Assembly (NCBI GenBank): GCA_900751685.1
Contig: CAADSR010000318.1
Coordinates: 1 to 6,408 of the forward strand
Reading direction: 5' to 3'
Source of the DNA: Clostridia bacterium
GTDB taxonomy: Bacteria > Bacillota > Clostridia > UBA1381
Length of the DNA stretch: 6,408 nucleotides
The first letter of the stretch is position 1. Each line of letters begins with the position of its first letter. Below the pieces are notes generated by a model. It did not search any database, was not told the DNA's origin, and was given only the letters and a program-made list of their open reading frames with translations. Below, in pieces: positions 1 through 5,435 of the stretch. The translations under genes were made by a program, and so were the position numbers.

Positions 1-31
1 CCAACAACATAGAGATGGAGGAGAAAAAAGC

Positions 32-1006
32 ATGAATGCAGAAATTATCGCAATGGGTCACTATGTACCGGAGAAGGTATATGATAACAACTATATGGAA
101 AGCATCGTGGAAACAAATGATGAATGGATCATGCAGCGTACAGGGATCAAAGAACGCCGGATCGCCGCCGACAATGAGTATACGACAGAACTGGCAACGA
201 ACGCGGCAAAAGACGCGCTCAAAAATGCGGATATGAGTGCGGAAGAAATTGATTTTATTATCATAGCAACTGTAACTCCCGATTATTTCACCCCGATTTG
301 TGCCTGTGTAGTACAAAATAATATTGGCGCAGTCAATGCAGCGGCAATCGATATCAATACAGCTTGTGCAGGTTTTGTTATGGGGCTGACGATTGCAAAA
401 CAGTTTATTGAATGCGGTACTTATAAAAATGTTCTGGTCATTGGAGCCGATGTACTGAGTAAAGCAACGGATTATAAGGACCGCAGCACTTGTATCTTAT
501 TTGGAGATGCAGCTGGGGCGGCTGTTGTATCTGCTAGTGAAAAGCCTGGCATTATGCAAACCTGGATGGGCGCACGCGGCGAGGGCTGGGATAAAATCAC
601 GAGCCTGGCATTCCGTGAGGATGCGGCAGAATTGGAAAAAAGAGTCTCCGGCCGGAAGGATACACTATGGATGGCTGGCAGCGATGTGATGAAATTTGCC
701 GTAAAAATCATGGCAGAAGCTGCAGAAAAGGTCGTTACAGACGCTGGATTAACATTTGATGATATTGATCTGGTGATTCCGCATCAAGCGAACCAACGGA
801 TCGTTGTCAGCGCTGTAAAGCGTATGGGGATCAGTATGGATAAGGTATTTGTAAACCTCCAAAATTATGGCAATACATCAAGCGCGTCGATTCCGGTCGC
901 TCTTTGTGAGGCGCAGGCAGAAGGCCGCTTGAAAAAAGGGGATAAGATTGTGATTGTTGGTTTTGGCGGCGGCCTGACTTGGGGCGCGGCTTTGATTGAG
1001 TGGTAG
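32..1006 (+). CDS. fabH: beta-ketoacyl-ACP synthase III (FabH)
   Basis: FabH starts fatty-acid synthesis in the cytoplasm by condensing a short acyl-CoA primer with malonyl-ACP to give a 3-ketoacyl-ACP. The 324-residue protein has the usual length and thiolase fold. The catalytic triad is visible: Cys112 in NTACAGF, His251 in PHQANQR and Asn281 in NYGNTSS. Trp32 (DEWI) and Arg151 (KDRST) match the CoA-contacting residues known from E. coli FabH, and the glycine-rich GFGGGLTWG closes the C-terminus. The ATG is preceded by GGAGGAG at 17-23 with an 8-nt spacer. It is the first gene seen in the run, and its stop codon overlaps the ribosome binding site of fabK. Only 31 bases of upstream sequence are visible, so any operon promoter or FapR/FabT-type regulator lies outside. 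Primer preference (acetyl versus branched) cannot be read from the sequence. Confidence 0.97.
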   Translation: MNAEIIAMGHYVPEKVYDNNYMESIVETNDEWIMQRTGIKERRIAADNEYTTELATNAAKDALKNADMSAEEIDFIIIATVTPDYFTPICACVVQNNIGAVNAAAIDINTACAGFVMGLTIAKQFIECGTYKNVLVIGADVLSKATDYKDRSTCILFGDAAGAAVVSASEKPGIMQTWMGARGEGWDKITSLAFREDAAELEKRVSGRKDTLWMAGSDVMKFAVKIMAEAAEKVVTDAGLTFDDIDLVIPHQANQRIVVSAVKRMGISMDKVFVNLQNYGNTSSASIPVALCEAQAEGRLKKGDKIVIVGFGGGLTWGAALIEW

Positions 1007-1018
1007 GAGGAAGGGCTT

Positions 1019-1963
1019 ATGAAAACAAGATTATGTGAGTTGTTAGGAATCGAATATCCTGTCATCCAAGGCGGTATGGCCTGGGTCGCGACAGCAGAAC
1101 TGGCAGCGGCCGTGTCAAACGGAGGCGGGTTTGGATTGTTGGCAGCAGGCGGTGCTCCTGCCGATGTGGTCCGGGAGCAGATCCAAAAGGCGCGTTCCCT
1201 AACGGATAAACCATTTGGTGTCAATGTTATGCTGATGTCACCTTTTGCAGAAGAAGTGATGCAAGTGGTCATTGAAGAAAAGCCGGCAGTTGTGGCAACA
1301 GGGGCAGGAAACCCGGGCAAATATATCCCGGCCCTAAAAGAAGCAGGGATTAAAATTCTTCCCGTAATCGCAAGCGTGGCAATGGCAAAGAAGATGGAAA
1401 AAGCTGGCGCGGACGCAATCATTGCCGAAGGAACAGAGGCGGGAGGCCATATTGGTGAGATCACCACAATGGTACTGGTACCTCAGATTGCAGAAGCCGT
1501 TGAAGTCCCAGTCGTTGCGGCAGGCGGCATTGTAGACAGCCGTGGGACAGTTGCGGCATTTGCTTTGGGGGCCGATGGGATCCAAGTAGGGACACGGTTT
1601 ATTTGCTCTGATGAATGTATTGCCCATCAAAATTATAAAGAAGCTGTTCTAAAGGCAAAAGACCGGGATGCAGTCGTTACAGGCCGCTCTACAGGGGCTC
1701 CTGTGCGCGCGCTTAAAAATAAATTGACAAAAGAATATGAAAAAGCAGAAAAAGCTGGCGCCTCAAAAGAAGAAATTGAAGAATTAGGCGTTGGCGGTCT
1801 GCGGAAAGCATTTGCTGAAGGGGATGTACAGATGGGTTCTTTAATGGCAGGACAATCGGCAGCTATGGTGCATGATATCCTTCCATGTGCTGAGATCATT
1901 AAAGATCTATTTGCAAATACAAAAGAAGTGGTTGAACACATCAATCAACAAATAAATGAATGA
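1019..1963 (+). CDS. fabK: enoyl-ACP reductase II (FabK), FMN-dependent
   Basis: FabK reduces trans-2-enoyl-ACP to acyl-ACP, the last step of each FAS II cycle. It is a TIM-barrel flavoprotein of the nitronate monooxygenase/IMP dehydrogenase-like superfamily, unrelated to the SDR enzyme FabI. Visible features in the 314 residues are the N-terminal PVIQGGMAWV (14-23), EAGGHIG with His144 (equivalent to the catalytic His144 known from Streptococcus pneumoniae FabK), and the FMN-phosphate loops AAGGI (167-171) and GIQVGTRF (187-194). Nitronate monooxygenases share this fold, but the position inside a fab operon and the EAGGHIG motif favour FabK. AGGAGG at 1005-1010, overlapping the fabH stop, lies 8 nt before the ATG; the gap from fabH is 12 nt. 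No second enoyl reductase is present in the window. FabK enzymes are known to be insensitive to triclosan. Confidence 0.95.
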   Translation: MKTRLCELLGIEYPVIQGGMAWVATAELAAAVSNGGGFGLLAAGGAPADVVREQIQKARSLTDKPFGVNVMLMSPFAEEVMQVVIEEKPAVVATGAGNPGKYIPALKEAGIKILPVIASVAMAKKMEKAGADAIIAEGTEAGGHIGEITTMVLVPQIAEAVEVPVVAAGGIVDSRGTVAAFALGADGIQVGTRFICSDECIAHQNYKEAVLKAKDRDAVVTGRSTGAPVRALKNKLTKEYEKAEKAGASKEEIEELGVGGLRKAFAEGDVQMGSLMAGQSAAMVHDILPCAEIIKDLFANTKEVVEHINQQINE

Positions 1964-1970
1964 AAGGAAG
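1964..1970 (+). promoter_or_regulatory. ribosome binding site setting the fabD start
   Basis: AAAGGAAG lies 6 nt before the ATG at 1977. An in-frame ATG at 1956 would add seven residues (MNERKNT) and overlap the end of fabK, but it has no purine-rich site before it and would put extra residues in front of the conserved FabD opening GKLAFIFAGQG. The start at 1977 is therefore preferred. Confidence 0.8.
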
Positions 1971-1976
1971 AACACA

Positions 1977-2912
1977 ATGGGTAAATTAGCGTTTATTTTT
2001 GCCGGCCAGGGAGCTCAGGCGGTAGGAATGGGAAAAGAACTGGTGGAGAACTTTCCAGTAGCTGATGCGGTTTTTGAAGAAGCAACAGAGGCATTGGGGT
2101 TTGATGTCAAGGAAATGATTTTTAATGGGGACAATGAGACCCTAATGATCACAGAAAACACACAGCCTACCGTTGTGACAATGAGTGTGGCTGCACTTCG
2201 TGTTCTTCAGGAAAAAGGAGTCCGGCCTGATGTAGTGGCAGGATTAAGCTTAGGTGAATATACAGCGCATATTGCATCCGGCTCTTTGGAATTTAAGGAT
2301 GCTGTAAAGCTTGTTAAAAAACGCGGGAAATATATGCAGGAGGAGGTCCCGGTAGGAAAAGGGGCTATGGCTGCTATTTTGGCGCTTTCTCCGGACGATG
2401 TCCAGGCATGCTGTGTGGAAGCAAGCGCCCTGGGGGTTTGTTCACCGGCAAACTTTAACTGCCCTGGGCAGATTGTCGTTTCCGGCGAAGTTGCGGCAGT
2501 GGAAAAATGCTGTGAGCTGGCAAAAGAAAAGGGAGCAAAGCGTGCTATGAAGCTTCCAGTTTCTGCACCGTTCCATTGCAGTATGTTGGTTGGCGCAGGA
2601 GAGAAGCTGGCAAAAGAATTGGAAAATGTACAGGTCCATGAAATGCAGATCCCTGTCATTACAAATGTAACTGCAGATTATGTCGCTTCCAAAGAAGAGA
2701 TCAAACCGTTATTAGTCCGCCAGGTTTCTTCCTCTGTCCGTTGGGAAGATTCTATCCGCCGGATGATCGCAGATGGCGTGGATACGTTTGTTGAAGTGGG
2801 GCCAGGAAAAGCATTGAGCGGTTTCTTAAAGAAAATCGATAAGGAGATGACCATATTCAATGTAGAAGATATGGCTTCTTTGAATAAAACATTAGAAGGG
2901 TTGGGGAAATAA
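1977..2912 (+). CDS. fabD: malonyl-CoA:ACP transacylase (FabD)
   Basis: FabD moves malonyl from CoA to the phosphopantetheine arm of ACP, making the extender used by FabH and FabF. The 311-residue protein is of normal length and opens with FIFAGQGAQ (oxyanion-hole Gln11). The nucleophile elbow is GLSLGEY with Ser91; many homologues have GHSLGE, and Leu here looks like an accepted variant. Arg116 (KKRGKYM) would bind the malonyl carboxylate, and His200 (SAPFH) is the catalytic base. VEVGPGKALSG near the C-terminus is also typical of the family. Seven cysteines fall between residues 145 and 201, including two CC pairs, which is more than I would expect for this enzyme. The gene begins 13 nt after the fabK stop and ends 1 nt before fabG. 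Confidence 0.96.
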   Translation: MGKLAFIFAGQGAQAVGMGKELVENFPVADAVFEEATEALGFDVKEMIFNGDNETLMITENTQPTVVTMSVAALRVLQEKGVRPDVVAGLSLGEYTAHIASGSLEFKDAVKLVKKRGKYMQEEVPVGKGAMAAILALSPDDVQACCVEASALGVCSPANFNCPGQIVVSGEVAAVEKCCELAKEKGAKRAMKLPVSAPFHCSMLVGAGEKLAKELENVQVHEMQIPVITNVTADYVASKEEIKPLLVRQVSSSVRWEDSIRRMIADGVDTFVEVGPGKALSGFLKKIDKEMTIFNVEDMASLNKTLEGLGK

Positions 2913-2913
2913 T

Positions 2914-3654
2914 ATGTTAAATGGGAAAATTGCGGTAGTTACCGGTTCCGGCCGTGGGATCGGTAAAGCAATTGCTTTGAAATTGGCGGGTTTGGGTGCA
3001 AATATCGTCATTAACGATATCCCGTCTTCCCAGGATGCGGATGCTACTTGTGAAGAGATCAAAGCCTTAGGCGTAGAGTCTATTGTGGTAAAGGGTGATG
3101 TGCGCAAAACGGAAGATGTTGAAGCACTCGTCAAAACAACAATGGATACTTTTGGCCGGATCGATATTTTTGTAAACAATGCAGGCGTGACCAGGGATGG
3201 TTTAATGCTCCGTATGTCCGATGAGGATTGGGATCTGGTAATGGATATCAATCTAAAAGGAGCGTTCCATTGCATCAAAGCCGTAGCACGGCCGATGATG
3301 AAACAGCGCAGCGGCAGTATTATCAACATTGCGTCTGTCGTCGGTGAAATGGGAAATGTGGGCCAGGCAAACTACTCTGCTTCCAAAGCGGGGCTGATTG
3401 GCTTGACAAAAACAACGGCAAAAGAATTTGCTTCACGCGGCATCCGCTGTAATGCGGTTGCACCTGGATTTATTGCATCCGATATGACAGATAAGCTTTC
3501 GGATGAAGTAAAACAGCAATATTTCGCATCCATCCCGCTTTCAAAATTTGGAACCACTGAAAATGTGGCAGATGTTGTTGCCTTCCTGGGATCTGATATG
3601 TCAAATTATGTGACAGGCCAGGTAATAAATGTTGACGGCGGGCTGTTAATGTAA
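2914..3654 (+). CDS. fabG: 3-oxoacyl-ACP reductase (FabG)
   Basis: FabG reduces 3-ketoacyl-ACP to 3-hydroxyacyl-ACP. It is a classical short-chain dehydrogenase of 246 residues with TGSGRGIG (10-17), NNAG (88-91) and the catalytic tetrad Asn113, Ser141, Tyr154 and Lys158 (YSASK). The C-terminal GQVINVDGG is typical of the family. The end of the second beta strand reads VINDIP: Asp35 sits where NADP-using FabG proteins usually have a neutral residue followed by Arg (as in NYRS), which hints at NADH use. The ATG is 1 nt after the fabD stop with only a weak GGGGA stretch before it, so translation is probably coupled to fabD. The last codons overlap a likely promoter for acpP. Confidence 0.96.
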   Translation: MLNGKIAVVTGSGRGIGKAIALKLAGLGANIVINDIPSSQDADATCEEIKALGVESIVVKGDVRKTEDVEALVKTTMDTFGRIDIFVNNAGVTRDGLMLRMSDEDWDLVMDINLKGAFHCIKAVARPMMKQRSGSIINIASVVGEMGNVGQANYSASKAGLIGLTKTTAKEFASRGIRCNAVAPGFIASDMTDKLSDEVKQQYFASIPLSKFGTTENVADVVAFLGSDMSNYVTGQVINVDGGLLM

Positions 3655-3660
3655 TATAAT
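3632..3660 (+). promoter_or_regulatory. probable sigma-A promoter for acpP
   Basis: TTGACG (3632-3637; 5 of 6 to the -35 consensus) and TATAAT (3655-3660; 6 of 6) are separated by exactly 17 nt. The -35 lies in the conserved Val-Asp-Gly-Gly codons of fabG, so that half is partly constrained by coding, but the -10 is outside the gene, immediately after the stop. Transcription would begin around 3666-3668, giving a leader of about 55 nt before acpP. The promoter would boost acpP, and possibly fabF and rnc, above transcription of the whole operon. Confidence 0.65.
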
Positions 3661-3668
3661 ACCCTTTT

Positions 3669-3694
3669 TATATAATCCCATTGGGATTTATATA
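3669..3694 (+). promoter_or_regulatory. dyad at the start of the acpP leader
   Basis: AATCCCA (3674-3680) and TGGGATT (3682-3688) form perfect 7-bp arms around one base. Allowing a single bulged T, the arms extend to TATATAATCCCA and TGGGATTTATATA. It lies just after the predicted transcription start of the acpP promoter. It could be an operator, or a hairpin at the mRNA 5' end (loop ATT) that slows decay. It does not match the FapR or FabT operator sequences I know, so no regulator is named. Confidence 0.5.
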
Positions 3695-3706
3695 GTTAAA
3701 TATCCG

Positions 3707-3717
3707 AAAAGGAGGTG
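3707..3717 (+). promoter_or_regulatory. strong ribosome binding site of acpP
   Basis: AAAAGGAGGTG contains the full AGGAGGT complement of the 16S rRNA 3' end, 6 nt before the ATG at 3723. It is the strongest ribosome binding site in the window, as expected for acyl carrier protein, a very abundant product. Confidence 0.85.
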
Positions 3718-3722
3718 TAAAG

Positions 3723-3953
3723 ATGGACGAATTTGAAAGAGTAAAAGCAGTTATCGTTGACCAATTGGGTGCTGATGAGAGCGCAATTACAATGGAAGCA
3801 TCTTTTGTTGAAGATTTGGGTGCGGATTCTTTGGACATTGTGGAACTGATCATGGGACTTGAAACAGAATTTGATATTGAAATTCCGGATGAAAGTGCAG
3901 AAAAGATCAGCACAGTAGGTGATGCTGTCAACTATATTAAAGAAAATGCGTAA
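3723..3953 (+). CDS. acpP: acyl carrier protein (ACP)
   Basis: ACP carries all FAS II intermediates as thioesters on a 4'-phosphopantetheine arm and is the shared substrate of the neighbouring enzymes. The 76-residue acidic protein is of standard length. The attachment site is Ser36 in GADSLD, followed by the acidic recognition helix (DIVELIMGLETEF) that docks partner enzymes. The C-terminal STVGDAVNYI is the usual fourth helix. A phosphopantetheinyl transferase, not encoded here, would activate it. It has its own likely promoter and a very strong ribosome binding site, and is isolated by a 68-nt gap upstream and a 121-nt gap downstream, suggesting its expression is set apart from the enzyme genes. 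Confidence 0.98.
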   Translation: MDEFERVKAVIVDQLGADESAITMEASFVEDLGADSLDIVELIMGLETEFDIEIPDESAEKISTVGDAVNYIKENA

Positions 3954-3963
3954 GTATTTTAGA

Positions 3964-4002
3964 CATACATGCTTCGTACATTCATGGTGCGAAGTATGTA
4001 TG
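3964..4002 (+). promoter_or_regulatory. long stem-loop between acpP and fabF
   Basis: CATACATGCTTCGTAC (3964-3979) pairs with GTGCGAAGTATGTATG (3987-4002) as 16 continuous base pairs, including two G-U wobbles, around a 7-nt loop. The sequence after it (CCTATATAACAATTG) has no U-tract, so it is not a standard intrinsic terminator. It begins 10 nt after the acpP stop and may protect the 3' end of an acpP transcript, act as a leaky terminator or be an RNase III site. The rest of the 121-nt gap (4003-4062) is AT-rich, with nothing convincing until the fabF ribosome binding site. Confidence 0.7.
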
Positions 4003-4074
4003 CCTATATAACAATTGAAATAATTTTAAATATTTAGATAGAGAAAAAACAGCAGGCTTCATAGGAGGAAATAT

Positions 4075-5313
4075 ATGAAACGAGTTGTAGTGACCGGTCT
4101 GGGTGCAATCACACCAATCGGAAATAATGTAGATCAATTCTGGAGCTCACTTCAAAACGGAGTATGTGGAATTGATAAAATCACGCATTTTGATGCGGCA
4201 GATTTTAAATGCCAAATTGCTGGGGAAGTAAAAGATTTTGATGTGACCCAGTTTATTGATAAAAAAGACGCAAGAAAAATGGACCGTTATGCACAGTTTG
4301 CAGTGGTAGCAGCGGAAGAGGCCCTGAAAAATTCCGGGATCGATATGGAAAAAGAAGATTCCTGGAGAGTTGGTGTTATCACTGGTTCCGGCGTGGGCGG
4401 CATTGAGACCATGGAAGAGCAGCATAAAACGATGATGGAACGTGGAAGCGGACGCGTCAGCCCGTTTTTTATCCCAATGATGATCTCCAACATGGGCGCA
4501 GCACAAATTGCGATCCGTACTGGCGCGCAGGGGATCAATGAAAACGTTGTATCCGCTTGTGCCGGCGGGACAAATGCCGTTGGGGACGCATTCCGTCATA
4601 TCCAGGCAGGAACAAATGATGTCATCCTGGCTGGGGGTGCAGAAGCAGCGATTACCCCGTTGTCCTTTGCAGGCTTCTGCAGCATGAAAGCACTGTCTAC
4701 CAGAAATGATGATCCAAAAACAGCATCGCGTCCGTTCGATGCAGAGCGCGACGGATTTGTCATGGGAGAAGGCGCTGGATTCGTTGTTCTGGAAGAACTG
4801 GAACATGCAAAAGCAAGAGGCGCAAATATTATTTGTGAAATTGTCGGCTATGGCGCAACAGATGATGCTTATCATATCACAAGCCCAATTCCAGGCGGGG
4901 CCGGTGGAGCAAAAGCTATGGAATTTGCATTAAAGGATGCTGGAATCACGCCGGAAGATGTGACTTATATCAATGCCCATGGAACATCCACGCCGTACAA
5001 TGACCAGTTTGAAACAGAAGCGATTAAAAGTGTTTTTGGAGATGCGGCGTATAAAGTTGCGGTAAGCTCCACAAAATCTATGACAGGGCATCTTTTAGGT
5101 GCTGCTGGCGGTATCGAGGCAATTGCCTGTGCATTGTCGATCCGTGATGGCTTTATTCCGGCAACGATCAGCTACCAAAACCCAGATCCGGTATGTGATT
5201 TGGATATCGTTCCGAATGAAGGCAGGAAACAAGAAGTCACTTATGCAATGTCAAATTCTTTAGGATTTGGCGGCCATAACGCGACGATCGTCTTAAAAAA
5301 ATATACTGATTAA
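4075..5313 (+). CDS. fabF: beta-ketoacyl-ACP synthase II (FabF)
   Basis: FabF elongates acyl-ACP by two carbons using malonyl-ACP. The 412-residue protein has the full length of a KAS II enzyme. Catalytic residues are Cys162 (SACAGG), His302 (NAHGTSTP) and His339 (TGHLLGAAGG), with the conserved Lys334 in SSTKSMTG. The C-terminal gating loop GFGGHNA with Phe398 is intact. It is called FabF rather than FabB on length, the opening MKRVVVTGLGAITPIG, and the operon setting; the Cys-His-His active site separates it from FabH. AGGAGGA at 4063-4069 precedes the ATG by 5 nt. It is set off by structured gaps on both sides (121 nt from acpP, 122 nt from rnc), unlike the tightly packed upstream genes. 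Confidence 0.97.
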   Translation: MKRVVVTGLGAITPIGNNVDQFWSSLQNGVCGIDKITHFDAADFKCQIAGEVKDFDVTQFIDKKDARKMDRYAQFAVVAAEEALKNSGIDMEKEDSWRVGVITGSGVGGIETMEEQHKTMMERGSGRVSPFFIPMMISNMGAAQIAIRTGAQGINENVVSACAGGTNAVGDAFRHIQAGTNDVILAGGAEAAITPLSFAGFCSMKALSTRNDDPKTASRPFDAERDGFVMGEGAGFVVLEELEHAKARGANIICEIVGYGATDDAYHITSPIPGGAGGAKAMEFALKDAGITPEDVTYINAHGTSTPYNDQFETEAIKSVFGDAAYKVAVSSTKSMTGHLLGAAGGIEAIACALSIRDGFIPATISYQNPDPVCDLDIVPNEGRKQEVTYAMSNSLGFGGHNATIVLKKYTD

Positions 5314-5320
5314 TTTACAC

Positions 5321-5360
5321 TAGAGGAGGTCTTGAAAAGGAATTTTCAAGGCCGCCTCTA
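5321..5360 (+). promoter_or_regulatory. 18-bp-arm stem-loop with GGAA tetraloop after fabF
   Basis: TAGAGGAGGTCTTGAAAA (5321-5338) faces TTTTCAAGGCCGCCTCTA (5343-5360) across the loop GGAA, which fits the stable GNRA tetraloop class. Of 18 positions, 16 are Watson-Crick pairs, one is a U-G wobble and one an A-G mismatch. The bases after it (ATGTCGTTCTATG) lack a U-tract, so termination would be inefficient at best. It begins 7 nt after the fabF stop. Candidate roles are a 3'-end stabiliser for fab mRNA, a leaky terminator or an RNase III cleavage site. Confidence 0.75.
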
Positions 5361-5364
5361 ATGT

Positions 5365-5382
5365 CGTTCTATGCGTTCTACG
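5365..5382 (+). repeat. tandem 9-nt direct repeat (CGTTCTAYG, two copies)
   Basis: CGTTCTATG (5365-5373) is followed directly by CGTTCTACG (5374-5382), differing by one transition. The second copy forms the base of the next stem-loop. The CTATGC of the first copy could also pair, with one wobble, with the same GCGTAG at 5411-5416, so the repeat offers two pairing registers. Confidence 0.55.
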
Positions 5383-5416
5383 CTTAAGTGTGGAAATCCT
5401 CCACGTTTAAGCGTAG
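5378..5416 (+). promoter_or_regulatory. 17-bp stem-loop in the rnc leader
   Basis: CTACGCTTAAGTGTGGA (5378-5394) pairs with TCCACGTTTAAGCGTAG (5400-5416) along all 17 positions, with two adjacent G-U wobbles, around the loop AATCC. TATG at 5370-5373 can extend the stem by pairing with CATA at 5417-5420, across a 4-nt bulge. It ends 19 nt before the rnc start and 8 nt before its ribosome binding site, and has no U-tract. The position and length fit an RNase III substrate; in E. coli the rnc leader is cleaved by RNase III itself. Whether that happens here is inference. Confidence 0.75.
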
Positions 5417-5424
5417 CATACATG

Positions 5425-5430
5425 AGGAGA
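5425..5430 (+). promoter_or_regulatory. ribosome binding site setting the rnc start
   Basis: AGGAGA lies 5 nt before the ATG at 5436. An in-frame GTG at 5388 would add 16 residues (MWKSSTFKRSIHEEKS), but it sits inside the 17-bp stem, has no ribosome binding site and would encode residues not expected in RNase III. The ATG at 5436 is chosen. Confidence 0.85.
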
Positions 5431-5435
5431 AGAGC

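Noticed and set aside
865..1467. Minus-strand open frame (200 codons) across the fabH-fabK junction
   Set aside because: Both plus-strand genes are intact and conserved; the antisense product is low-complexity (Ala, Pro, Ser, Ile) and looks like a by-product of their codon use.
1019..1963. Nitronate monooxygenase as the identity of the FMN-dependent enzyme
   Set aside because: The fold is shared, but EAGGHIG with His144, the length and the position between fabH and fabD all favour FabK.
3964..4020. Intrinsic terminator after acpP
   Set aside because: The stem is convincing, but the following bases have no run of Ts, so it is listed as a stem-loop of unknown role instead.
4015..4044. Possible fabF promoter starting with TTGAAA at 4015
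   Set aside because: No acceptable -10 occurs at 16-18 nt spacing (best matches are about 3 of 6), in a region that is AT-rich anyway.
4147..4875. Long minus-strand open frame (242 codons) opposite fabF
   Set aside because: It lies wholly inside a fully conserved fabF, its translation is rich in Cys, His and Phe with no recognisable domain, and it has no supporting context.
5332..5361. Possible 9-codon leader peptide from TTG at 5332, after the GAGGAGGT in the post-fabF stem
   Set aside because: Only about 1 nt separates the Shine-Dalgarno-like sequence from TTG, and the whole unit is inside the hairpin; base pairing explains the sequence better.
5388..5435. N-terminal extension of RNase III from the GTG at 5388
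   Set aside because: The GTG is within the stem-loop and lacks a ribosome binding site; the ATG at 5436 has AGGAGA at proper spacing and gives the normal family length.
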